Positions 1 through 6,447 are shown, counted from the stretch's first letter. The stretch is DNA of 10,294 bases from Anaerolineales bacterium (GCA_016789205.1 JAEURF010000037.1:1-10294); one strand, 5' to 3'. Notes: a model not told the origin generated them from the letters alone. Program-made: numbers and translations.

Positions 1-269
1 TCTTTGCAAGCAATTACATTCCCAAACGCACTTTTCGCGGACCAGTTTTTCTCAGCGGCAATGGTCTATGGGTTGATTGGCATGTAAACCTTGGGTTGAA
101 TCGCGCTATCGAAAAAATTATGATGCGCTTTGAAGGTGAACATTCTGTGTTTGATATTGCCGAACAAGTCGGTTTGGATTATTGGACTGTCCGCGATTAT
201 GTTGAGAAGTTTAGAAAAAAAGGTTTTGTAATTCCGTTGCCGATTCCATCTGAGGCGCAAACTTCGTGA
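1..269 (+). CDS. C-terminal end of a DUF4910-like (aminopeptidase-like) protein, partial
   Basis: An open frame read from base 3 runs to a TGA at 267-269, giving 88 visible residues; the start lies left of the window. The visible part has two pieces. The first has the flavour RTFRGPVFLSGNGLWVDW. The second is a helical segment, GEHSVFDIAEQVGLDYW then VRDYVEKFRKKGF, that reads as a winged helix. I recognise this arrangement from the C-terminus of DUF4910 proteins, which carry a zinc-aminopeptidase-like catalytic domain followed by a winged helix and often sit in surface-polysaccharide clusters. The catalytic domain is not visible, so function cannot be confirmed. The TGA overlaps the GTG start of the next gene (GTGA), which suggests translational coupling. 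Seen: frame, overlap and helical end. Recalled: family resemblance. Alternative: an unrelated DNA-binding or winged-helix protein. Confidence 0.6.
   Translation, partial: FASNYIPKRTFRGPVFLSGNGLWVDWHVNLGLNRAIEKIMMRFEGEHSVFDIAEQVGLDYWTVRDYVEKFRKKGFVIPLPIPSEAQTS
252..255 (+). promoter_or_regulatory. Ribosome binding site (GAGG) for the GTG-started cytidylyltransferase
   Basis: GAGG lies inside the last codons of the upstream gene, 10 bases before the GTG at 266. It supports GTG as the start, as does the N-terminus it gives, KPKVVAIIQGRM, which begins right at the first beta strand of the family fold. Confidence 0.5.
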
Positions 270-1081
270 AACCAAAAGTTGTTGCAATCATTCAAGGACG
301 CATGTCCTCTTCACGTTTGCCCGGTAAAATTCTTGCAGATATTGCAGGTCAGCCGATGTTAAGTCGTGTGATGATTCGTACATCGCGGGCAAAGACTCTT
401 GATGAGGTTATCTTCGCCACGACAACAGACGCCTCTGACGACCCCGTTGCTGAGTACTGTGACTTTGCAGGTTTAGACTACACCCGAGGCAGTCAATTCG
501 ATGTGCTTGACCGATATTATCAAACCGCATTGCAAGTCAAAGCGGATGTCGTCGTTCGCATTACAGCAGATTGCCCAGTCATTGATTCTGAGTTAATTGA
601 TGATGTAGTCAATACTTTGATTGAAGATGAATATGATTTTGTGTGTAATCGCCTGCCTCCACCACATGAAAGAACCTATCCAATTGGACTTGATGTAGAG
701 GCTTGCACTTTCAAAGTATTAAAGAAAGCATGGAAGGATGCCAAAGAACCACAACATCGGGAACATGTCATGCCGTATTTTTATGAGGAAGTGAAGTTGT
801 CAGCGGTCAGCGGTCAGCGGTCAGAAGGTGTGTCGCCTCGTGGATTCAAAGTCGCTTTGTTGAATCATGTCACTGACTTTGGTGATTATCGCTGGACTGT
901 GGATACTCCTGAAGATTTAGAATTCATGCGAGAAGTCTATAAACGATTCTATGGGCGAGATGATTTTACATGGAAAGAAGTTTTGGATTTGGTTCACGAT
1001 AATCCAGAATTAGCAAAAATCAACGCAGGTGTGCAACATAAAACGCTTAAAGATATAGATACTCGTGCAACGAAAAAATAA
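266..1081 (+). CDS. SpsF-like cytidylyltransferase / sugar nucleotidyltransferase
   Basis: A 271-residue protein of the SpsF/CMP-NeuA-like nucleotidyltransferase family. Known members activate a sugar, typically by transferring CMP to an acidic sugar, in the cytoplasm. Visible motifs are the nucleotide-binding loop GRMSSSRLPGK (residues 11-21), RITADCP (98-104) with the metal-binding aspartate, PIGLDVE (139-145), EHVMPY (166-171) and RWTVDTPED (209-217). Length and motif order are normal for a stand-alone SpsF domain. The GTG start overlaps the previous stop and has a GAGG site upstream. An oddity is a 7-base tandem repeat at 799-824 that codes residues 179-186 (SAVSGQRS) in the loop before the last strand; it keeps the frame and looks inserted. 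No nonulosonate synthase is in the window, so the sugar substrate is unknown. The family call is firm, the exact substrate is not. Confidence 0.9.
   Translation: MKPKVVAIIQGRMSSSRLPGKILADIAGQPMLSRVMIRTSRAKTLDEVIFATTTDASDDPVAEYCDFAGLDYTRGSQFDVLDRYYQTALQVKADVVVRITADCPVIDSELIDDVVNTLIEDEYDFVCNRLPPPHERTYPIGLDVEACTFKVLKKAWKDAKEPQHREHVMPYFYEEVKLSAVSGQRSEGVSPRGFKVALLNHVTDFGDYRWTVDTPEDLEFMREVYKRFYGRDDFTWKEVLDLVHDNPELAKINAGVQHKTLKDIDTRATKK
799..824 (+). repeat. Heptamer tandem repeat (GTCAGCG, about 3.7 copies) inside the cytidylyltransferase gene
   Basis: Three perfect GTCAGCG units at 799-805, 806-812 and 813-819 are followed by GTCAG at 820-824. The patch lies in the coding frame. Three units are 21 bases, so seven codons are added without a shift. 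It falls in a loop between conserved motifs, where family members vary in length. Confidence 0.9.
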
Positions 1082-1100
1082 AACTAATTACTATTTACTC

Positions 1101-2015
1101 ATGCCTTTTATAACTTTTTTCTCCGCTCCAAAGCCTTTCACGAATCCGCACATTGCCATGACTCAACGCAATGCCATCAAATCATGGACATTGCTTGAAG
1201 ATGTCGAAGTCATTTTGCTTGGGAATGAATCGGGCATTGCTGAAATTGCAAAAGAATTTAATATCAAACATTTTCCGAATGTGAAAATCAATGAAAGCGG
1301 CGCGCCATTAATTTCGTCTATGTTTGAAATTGCAAGAGAAAATTCAAGTAGTGATTTACTTTGTATTATTAATTCAGATATGATTTTGATGGATGATTTT
1401 ATTGAATCAACAAAACAAGCTATGAAATTAAAAGATAAATTTGTTTTATTAAGTCAACGCTGGGACTTGGATATAACACAACCTCTTGATTTCTTAAACG
1501 GCTGGCAAAACCGTCTACGGTCTACCGTCCACGGTCAAAATAATCTTCACCGTCCTGCAGGAAGCGATTTTTTCCTTTTTCCAAAAAGTTGTTATCAAGA
1601 TATTCCAAACTTTACAATTGGTCGCGCGGGTTGGGATAATTGGATGATTTACAAAGCGCGAAAAGAAAATTGGGCAGTGATTGATTGCACGCCTTCTTTG
1701 ATGATTGTTCATCAAAACCATGATTACTCACATTTGCCAGATGCAAAACCACATTATGACCACCCCGAAACAAATGAAAATATTCGTTTGGCTGGCGGAG
1801 ATGCAAACATTCGTTATACAATTTTGGATGCGACACATCAATTGATTGATGGCAAACTTTTTCGCCCCAAGATGACTTCCTTGCGCTTCACACGTAAATT
1901 CGAGTTGTTTTTGCGTTCTATATTTTTCTTTTTACCTGAAACGATGATCGAAAATATTGTACGTCCCAAACGCTGGAAGAAGCGAATACAAAAAATCATC
2001 GGGAATCGGAAATAG
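1101..2015 (+). CDS. Putative glycosyltransferase, GT-A-like, conserved in polysaccharide clusters
   Basis: A 304-residue cytoplasmic protein if started at the ATG at 1101, 19 bases after the previous stop. An in-frame ATG at 1065 would add 12 residues but overlap the upstream gene; the 1101 start places FITFFSAPKPF, a likely first strand, at the very N-terminus, so I prefer it. The middle reads LLCIINSDMILMDDF (87-100); the N-S-D at 91-93 sits where GT-A enzymes carry the DxD metal motif. Other distinctive stretches are RPAGSDFFLFP (151-161), IGRAGWDNWMIY (173-184) and HQNHDYSHLP (204-213). I recognise the pattern as a glycosyltransferase-like family without a tested role. A heptamer patch (1511-1538) codes residues 138-146. 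The last residues and the stop lie in a second heptamer patch, so the C-terminus is probably recent. No clear ribosome site is visible. The acceptor and donor are unknown. Confidence 0.75.
   Translation: MPFITFFSAPKPFTNPHIAMTQRNAIKSWTLLEDVEVILLGNESGIAEIAKEFNIKHFPNVKINESGAPLISSMFEIARENSSSDLLCIINSDMILMDDFIESTKQAMKLKDKFVLLSQRWDLDITQPLDFLNGWQNRLRSTVHGQNNLHRPAGSDFFLFPKSCYQDIPNFTIGRAGWDNWMIYKARKENWAVIDCTPSLMIVHQNHDYSHLPDAKPHYDHPETNENIRLAGGDANIRYTILDATHQLIDGKLFRPKMTSLRFTRKFELFLRSIFFFLPETMIENIVRPKRWKKRIQKIIGNRK
1511..1538 (+). repeat. Degenerate heptamer repeat (CCGTCTA type, four units) inside the glycosyltransferase gene
   Basis: Four consecutive 7-base units read CCGTCTA, CGGTCTA, CCGTCCA and CGGTCAA. 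They share the pattern C[C/G]GTC[T/C]A, with the last unit diverging. They code residues 138-146 (RLRSTVHGQ) of the surrounding glycosyltransferase in frame. Because the units alternate CCG and CGG, adjacent pairs are partly self-complementary. Confidence 0.8.
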
Positions 2016-2065
2016 TGAATTGGGAATTGTTCTCCCCATAATTTCCGAATCCCGATTCCCGAATC
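2001..2065 (+). repeat. Inverted pair of heptamer arrays (GGGAATY type) spanning a stop codon and the following gap
   Basis: The left arm has four units, GGGAATC, GGAAATA, GTGAATT and GGGAATT (2001-2028). The right arm has three, CCGAATC, CCGATTC and CCGAATC (2045-2065), which are the same heptamers in reverse orientation. CGGGAATCGG at 2000-2009 is the exact reverse complement of 2052-2061. A second pairing register joins 2015-2030 with 2052-2067 with about 12 of 16 positions matched plus G-U pairs, leaving a 21-base loop. The stop TAG of the upstream gene (2013-2015) is formed inside the left arm. This fills most of the 62-base gap between two glycosyltransferase genes. The RNA could fold into a hairpin, but no T-run follows, so I do not call it a terminator. 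Confidence 0.85.
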
Positions 2066-2077
2066 ACGGATAACAAT

Positions 2078-3019
2078 ATGAGAAAAGGTCAAAACCCTGC
2101 TAAAGCTGTCAAAGAAGTTGCCAAGCCAGAACGTATCACTGTGGCTTTGTTAAACTACATCCCATTCTTAAGCGGCTTTTACGCCGAGACATTGGATGTT
2201 TTAAAAGTAAGTTTGGAATCCATGAGAAAAGATGCAGGCTTGCCATTTGACTTAATGATTTTTGATAATGGCTCGTGCGAAGAAGTACGTGAATATTTGG
2301 TTAATGAAAAAGAAGAGGGAAGAATTCAATATTTGATTCTTTCTGAAAAAAATATGGGCAAAGGTGGCGCATGGAATGTCATGCTGGCAGGTGCACCGGG
2401 TGAAATCATTGCTTATACAGATGCTGATGTTTTGTTTTATCCGAATTGGTTAAAAAAATCTGTCGAATTACTTGAAACTTTTCCAAATGTTGGTATGGTT
2501 ACGGCGCGTCCGTTCCGCACGCCTGAAAACTTTTTGCAAAGTTCAATTGTATGGGCAAAAGAAAATGCTGAATTAAAACAAGGCGATATTTTGCCTTATG
2601 AATGGTTTTATGAATTTTCAACCACGCTTGGTTTTTCAGATGATGAGTTGAAAAAGATTTATAGTGAAACCACAGATTATTACGTCACTTACAAAAATAT
2701 TTCTGCTTATCTCGGCGCAAGTCATTGGCAATTTACAACTTATAAATCAGTTATCGAAAAATTTTTGCCTTTTGATATGGACAAACCGATGGGGCAAGTA
2801 CGTCAATTAGATGAACGCATGGATGCGGCTGGTTATTTGCGATTAATGCCCGCAGAACGATATGCTCAAAACATGAGCAACACGCTTCCTGCTGACCTTC
2901 GACCTGATTCTGCATCCTCAACAAAAATCTCATCGTCAAAAGGTTTATGGGAATTGCCCTTCATCAAAAAACCTTTGATGGCTTTGTATAATTTCATTTT
3001 CAAAATATATTACAAATGA
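2078..3019 (+). CDS. Family 2 glycosyltransferase (GT2, GT-A fold)
   Basis: A 313-residue soluble glycosyltransferase that should move a sugar from a nucleotide donor to a growing glycan on the cytoplasmic side. The first strand is ITVALLNYIPFL (20-31), followed by the helix with TLDVLKVSLESM. The donor-binding DNGS is at 63-66, NMGKGGAWN at 92-100, the metal-binding DADV (DxD) at 115-118 and GASHWQF at 213-219. LDERMDAAGY at 244-253 matches the usual place of the catalytic acidic pair. There are no membrane segments, and the last 50 residues are a basic tail. The ATG at 2078 has only a weak GGA seven bases upstream. Its stop overlaps the start of the methyltransferase by four bases (ATGA), so the two are coupled. 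The GT2 call is strong; sugar and linkage cannot be read from sequence. Confidence 0.9.
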   Translation: MRKGQNPAKAVKEVAKPERITVALLNYIPFLSGFYAETLDVLKVSLESMRKDAGLPFDLMIFDNGSCEEVREYLVNEKEEGRIQYLILSEKNMGKGGAWNVMLAGAPGEIIAYTDADVLFYPNWLKKSVELLETFPNVGMVTARPFRTPENFLQSSIVWAKENAELKQGDILPYEWFYEFSTTLGFSDDELKKIYSETTDYYVTYKNISAYLGASHWQFTTYKSVIEKFLPFDMDKPMGQVRQLDERMDAAGYLRLMPAERYAQNMSNTLPADLRPDSASSTKISSSKGLWELPFIKKPLMALYNFIFKIYYK

Positions 3020-3867
3020 ACCAACTTCTCGAATCCCTCATCGTCTGCCCAAATTGCAAACAACCATTTGACGTTAAAGAAGAAGCGTTTTGGCGTTGCT
3101 CCAAAGATGGCTTTGAAATCCCAATATATGAAGGCAAACCAGTTTTCACATCTATGCCGAAGACGGCACATGTGTACGAAAAAATTGAACGCGGACCTGA
3201 ACAAGGCACTCCGTGGAGGCAAGCCAACTGGAAGTTTTTGCAGGAGCAGGTTCAGGGTCAAGATAAAGAAGCGTTGATTTTAGATGTCGGCTCGGGGCAT
3301 GGAGATTTCGCTCAAATTTTTACAAATCGAAAATATCTTGCTGTAGATATTGTGCCGTATCCCGAAGTAGATTTGGCTTGTGACTTAGGCGAAGTAGTTC
3401 CGTTCAAAGAGGGCACATTTGATTTGCTAGTGTTGATGAATGTGTTGGAACATGTTTATCATTTTCACAAATTGCTTGATTCAATGTTTTATTTACTAAA
3501 GCCTGGCGGTTCATTGGTAATTGCTGTGCCGTTTATGATTAAAGTTCATCAAGCCCCATTTGATTTTTATCGTTACACTCATTACACATTGGTTGACTTT
3601 GCCAAAGAACATGGTTTTGAAGTAACTTTACTCGAAGGCTATTACGACCCGATATTTTTTGTGGGTGAAAGTATGCGCAATTTACGCTTTTGGGTTTTAC
3701 CAAAACTGCCACGCTTCTCGCGTTGGTTCGCTCGCGGAGTTTTGATGTTGATTGAAAGTTTAATCAGTTTATTGAAACTATTCATTGGCAAAGGTTATGT
3801 CAAATCACCAGACCTTGCTAAAAATCCTGCCGCGATTGGGTATCATTTGGTTTTGCGGAAGCCCTAA
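3016..3867 (+). CDS. SAM-dependent class I methyltransferase with N-terminal zinc-ribbon-like segment
   Basis: A 283-residue protein. Residues 8-45 resemble a Trm112-like zinc ribbon: IVCPNC (9-14), a second knuckle RCSKDGF (27-33), then IPIYEGKPVF. Only Cys11, Cys14 and Cys28 are present; the position of the usual fourth cysteine holds Asp31, so metal binding may be altered or lost. The methyltransferase core follows: motif I ILDVGSGHGDF (88-98), acidic Asp111 ending the next strand (AVD), LMNVLEHV (140-147), and LKPGG (161-165). PFDFYRYT (181-188) is typical of type 11 methyltransferases in glycan clusters. A hydrophobic stretch at 241-258 may lie against the membrane. It starts inside the stop of the GT2 gene and ends five bases before the next gene. 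It probably methylates a sugar of the glycan; methylation of another small molecule cannot be excluded. Confidence 0.85.
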   Translation: MNQLLESLIVCPNCKQPFDVKEEAFWRCSKDGFEIPIYEGKPVFTSMPKTAHVYEKIERGPEQGTPWRQANWKFLQEQVQGQDKEALILDVGSGHGDFAQIFTNRKYLAVDIVPYPEVDLACDLGEVVPFKEGTFDLLVLMNVLEHVYHFHKLLDSMFYLLKPGGSLVIAVPFMIKVHQAPFDFYRYTHYTLVDFAKEHGFEVTLLEGYYDPIFFVGESMRNLRFWVLPKLPRFSRWFARGVLMLIESLISLLKLFIGKGYVKSPDLAKNPAAIGYHLVLRKP

Positions 3868-3872
3868 TTTCC

Positions 3873-5312
3873 ATGCCGAAAAAAATCTTCATCTCCGCCG
3901 ATCATGGCATGGCAATCATCTACTTCCTACAAAGCGATGTTATTTCAACGTTGCTTAATGCAGGCATTGACATCATCGTCCTTACGGATGATGAAACTAA
4001 AGAAAAAATATCACAGCGTTTCGCACAACCGAATCTTATCTTTGAAGGTCTGCGATTAAAACAAGCCAACGAGTATGCAAAAAAAGTTCAACCAAGAATA
4101 CAATGGCTACTCACTTATTTGCGTCGCGTCGGTGGCTCGCGTCGCATCAACACAGAAGCCATGGATAGCCACATCTGGGAAGTATGGGTAGAGAACTCAT
4201 GGAAATTTCGTTTGGGCATTTGGATTCCCTCCGCATTGATGATTCTGTTGTTGCGAAATTTTTCATGGGCAAGAAAACTTCTTGTGAAAATTCAGAATAG
4301 ATTCACGACAAATATTTATTCTGACCTCTTCGATAAACATAAACCTGATTTAGTCATCGCTTCGACTCCAGGCTGGAGAATGGACCGTTATCTCTTACGT
4401 GAATCTGCCAAACGCGGAATCTCAAACATGACCGTGATTGTCGGTTGGGATAATTCATCTTCATACAATATTTCTGGTGCGGATGTGCAATATGCAACCT
4501 GTTGGTCTCAATTGCAAAAAGATGAATTGGTTTATGGTTCCGATTGGAAGCCTGAAAACATAAATATTGGGGGCATCCCATCGTATGACGGATATTTCCG
4601 CAAGCAATGGCTGATGCCGCGCGATGAATATTTTAAATTACATAATCTAGACCCAAACCGTAAATTAATTTCGTATGCAAGTAGTTTTGTCCACTTTGCA
4701 CCGAACTTCCCGAACATTGAGGCGTTAGCAAAATTAGTTTCCTCGGATGCGTTAGTAGAGCCTTCTCAATTATTGATTCGTTTGCATCCGAGTCATTTTC
4801 AAGATAAACCAAAAATATTTGCAGACGAACGCGCGCAAGTGTTTGAGTTGGAGAAAAAATATCCGCATGTGCATGTTGTTCAACCTGTGGCGTTGGGTGG
4901 GTCACTTGGTTATTATGGTGGCGAAGATATGGACGAGAAATCATCCATGATGGCGTATTCGGATGTTTTAGTGACAGTCTATTCAACAATGTTAGTGGAA
5001 ACGGCAGTGCATGATACCCCCATGATCGCCGCAACGATTGATACTGCTGGTGGTTGGAATAAGAAAAATAAATTTTCATTGTCATTAAAAGAGATTGGTA
5101 ACTGGCCCACACATAAAAGATTCCGCGAAGCAAAAGCTGGAAGAGTAGCAACCAACTTGACCGAATTAAAAGAAGCGTTGAATTTATATCTCAATGATAA
5201 AACGATTGATTCTGCTGAACGAAGAAAGTTTATCGAAAATGAAATTACATTTACAGATGCAAGTTCTGGAAAAAGAACTGCGGAATATATTTTGAAGATA
5301 TTGTCGAAATAA
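3873..5312 (+). CDS. Large GT-B-like transferase, distantly like TagF/CDP-glycerol glycerophosphotransferases
   Basis: A 479-residue protein with two Rossmann-like halves. The N-terminal half starts with KIFISADHGMAIIYF (4-18) and includes HKPDLVIASTPGWRMDRYL (156-174). The C-terminal half has LISYASSF (265-272), LIRLHPSHF (301-309) and SDVLVTVYSTMLVETAVHDT (363-382). The RLHP plus SD-Y-S--E pattern is what the CDP-glycerol/ribitol-phosphotransferase and related GT-B families use for donor phosphate binding. A hydrophobic segment at 114-128 (GIWIPSALMILLLRN) could be a membrane-contacting helix. There is no ribosome site before the ATG at 3873, which follows the methyltransferase stop by five bases, so reinitiation is likely. 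I recognise the fold class rather than a named family; it could transfer a sugar or a polyol phosphate. Confidence is good for GT-B-like, low for substrate. Confidence 0.65.
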   Translation: MPKKIFISADHGMAIIYFLQSDVISTLLNAGIDIIVLTDDETKEKISQRFAQPNLIFEGLRLKQANEYAKKVQPRIQWLLTYLRRVGGSRRINTEAMDSHIWEVWVENSWKFRLGIWIPSALMILLLRNFSWARKLLVKIQNRFTTNIYSDLFDKHKPDLVIASTPGWRMDRYLLRESAKRGISNMTVIVGWDNSSSYNISGADVQYATCWSQLQKDELVYGSDWKPENINIGGIPSYDGYFRKQWLMPRDEYFKLHNLDPNRKLISYASSFVHFAPNFPNIEALAKLVSSDALVEPSQLLIRLHPSHFQDKPKIFADERAQVFELEKKYPHVHVVQPVALGGSLGYYGGEDMDEKSSMMAYSDVLVTVYSTMLVETAVHDTPMIAATIDTAGGWNKKNKFSLSLKEIGNWPTHKRFREAKAGRVATNLTELKEALNLYLNDKTIDSAERRKFIENEITFTDASSGKRTAEYILKILSK

Positions 5313-5351
5313 AGAATCTTCTTCTAAAACTTTGTGGTAAAAATAAAGTAC

Positions 5352-5355
5352 GGAG
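5352..5355 (+). promoter_or_regulatory. Ribosome binding site (GGAG) for the lipoprotein gene
   Basis: GGAG ends five bases before the ATG at 5361 and fixes that codon as the start. The in-frame ATG at 5334 would put nine charged residues before the signal peptide and has no comparable site. It is the best-placed strong site ahead of an ATG in the window, so this gene is likely translated independently of its neighbours. Confidence 0.7.
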
Positions 5356-5360
5356 AACCA

Positions 5361-5966
5361 ATGAAACAGAAATTTCTACTTGTCATCTCAATATTAATTA
5401 TCTTCACGATTTCCGCTTGTGGAAGTGCAGAACCAACTGTAAGTCCGCAAGACCAAGCCGCCACTGCGATGGCTGAGGCGTGGTTTATCATCACACAAAC
5501 TCAAGCGGCATTGCCGACATTTACACCTATCCCGCCGACGAATACGCCTGAACCTACTTTTACATTTGTACCTACACTCCCTGTGATAGCAACTTTGCCA
5601 CCTGCAACGGTTGCTTCTGCTCCAACACAAGATGAATGTAATCAACCGCCGCCACTTAAACCGCAAGGCACACAAGTTAAAATTGAAATAAAGAATGAAT
5701 CCGGTGGGAGTGTTAATTTATCTTTGGGAATGAATTCACCTAATGATAAAAATGAATGCGTGACTTATTCATTTTCACTTGGCAATAACAACGATATCAC
5801 TGCAACAAATGTATTAGCAGGTTGTTATTGGGGTTGGGGCTGGGTAGATGCGCCTGCCGGTAAAGTAGATAGCATTGCCAAAACAGGCTCGCAGATTCAT
5901 TGTATGAAAGATACGAATGTGGTTTATCATCTTGTGGTGACTCAGGAAAGAATTGACCTTAAGTGA
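5361..5966 (+). CDS. Secreted lipoprotein with Thr/Pro-rich linker and small Cys-containing beta domain
   Basis: A 201-residue exported lipoprotein. It has a basic start MKQK, a hydrophobic stretch at 5-17 and the lipobox ISAC with the lipidated Cys20. Residues 24-50 are Ala/Gln-rich. Residues 51-89 form a Thr/Pro linker (PTFTPIPPTNTPEPTF and so on), common in Chloroflexota lipoproteins. The C-terminal 100 residues look beta-rich: VKIEIKNESGGSVNLSL, then TYSFSL and AGCYWGWGWVD. This resembles small domains of the type N-x-S/T-G, Y-x-F-x-L, G-x-Y seen in Chloroflexota secreted proteins. Four cysteines (93, 133, 155, 181) could make two disulfides outside the cell. The gene lies between a cytoplasmic transferase and membrane glycan genes, 48 bases after one and six before the other. 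Function unknown; it may bind or anchor surface glycan, which is inference only. Confidence 0.85.
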   Translation: MKQKFLLVISILIIFTISACGSAEPTVSPQDQAATAMAEAWFIITQTQAALPTFTPIPPTNTPEPTFTFVPTLPVIATLPPATVASAPTQDECNQPPPLKPQGTQVKIEIKNESGGSVNLSLGMNSPNDKNECVTYSFSLGNNNDITATNVLAGCYWGWGWVDAPAGKVDSIAKTGSQIHCMKDTNVVYHLVVTQERIDLK

Positions 5967-5972
5967 AATGGA

Positions 5973-6422
5973 ATGAATAAGATTAATTCTATGTTTCTTT
6001 TTTATTTTTCAATTACACTGGCAATTCTTTCTAGTGCGTTGTATCACTTTGTTGCGAAAAGTACACCTGCGAATGTAAATTTTACGGTTTCGCTTTTAGT
6101 AACCTATACAATTGCTTTTGTAATTACATTAATGACATTCTTTTTCTTTCCCATTGAAAATGGAATCACAGCTGAAATTAAAAAATTAAATTGGGCGAGT
6201 ATGGGTCTGGCTATTGCCATCGTCGGCATTGAGTTTGGATTTTTACTCGTTTATCGTTCAGGCTGGAATTTGGGTATCGCCGCCGTGTTGACGAATGTTG
6301 TCGCTTCTTTGATTCTTGTGCCTGTAGCGATTTTTGTTTTCAAAGATAAACTTTCATGGGTCAATGTGATGGGGATTTTGATTTGCTTGGTTGGTTTGGT
6401 GATGTTGAATTGGAAAAGATGA
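5973..6422 (+). CDS. Small EamA/DMT-family membrane protein (single EamA repeat)
   Basis: A 149-residue integral membrane protein with about five predicted helices, near residues 7-27, 37-60, 74-95, 99-123 and 128-146. The ending VFKDKLSWVNVMGILICLVG (122-141) is a classic EamA/drug-metabolite transporter close. Full-length members have two such repeats and about ten helices, so this is a half-size form that would work as a dimer or with a partner. Known half-size relatives include ArnE and ArnF, which together flip undecaprenyl-phosphate-aminoarabinose. The gene starts six bases after the lipoprotein stop and ends 25 bases before a GT-C glycosyltransferase, which fits a role in moving a lipid-linked sugar. 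There is no clear ribosome site. A later ATG at 5991 would remove six polar residues and is possible. Family call strong, flippase role inferred. Confidence 0.8.
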   Translation: MNKINSMFLFYFSITLAILSSALYHFVAKSTPANVNFTVSLLVTYTIAFVITLMTFFFFPIENGITAEIKKLNWASMGLAIAIVGIEFGFLLVYRSGWNLGIAAVLTNVVASLILVPVAIFVFKDKLSWVNVMGILICLVGLVMLNWKR

Positions 6423-6447
6423 ATTCAAGCATTTTTTATTGAACCCA

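Noticed and set aside
799..2065. Repeats as a possible CRISPR array
   Set aside because: The units are 7 bases, tandem without spacers, and of different sequence at each site. No Cas gene is present.
2015..2067. Inverted repeat as an intrinsic terminator
   Set aside because: No T-run follows the right arm, the loop is long, and the next gene starts within 11 bases as part of the same-strand cluster.
3240..3263. CAGGAG/CAGGTT/CAGGGT hexamer-like run
   Set aside because: It has a 6-base period and simply codes an alternating Gln stretch (QEQVQGQ) in the methyltransferase linker; it does not match the heptamer patches.
4121..4146. GCGTCGC-like motifs in the GT-B-like gene as a fourth heptamer patch
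   Set aside because: Spacing is irregular and the units do not repeat at 7 bases. Arg/Gly codons explain the composition.
4633..5151. A 172-codon minus-strand open frame
   Set aside because: It lies wholly antisense to the large GT-B-like gene, whose motifs are clear. Its translation is rich in His, Leu and Ser with no recognisable domain.
5313..5360. Possible promoter in the gap before the lipoprotein gene
   Set aside because: There is an AT-rich TAAAAAT-like segment but no credible -35 element at proper spacing, so a promoter cannot be supported by eye.
5394..5675. A 93-codon minus-strand open frame rich in Arg and Cys
   Set aside because: This is the antisense of the Thr/Pro-rich lipoprotein linker; the odd composition comes from that linker's codons.
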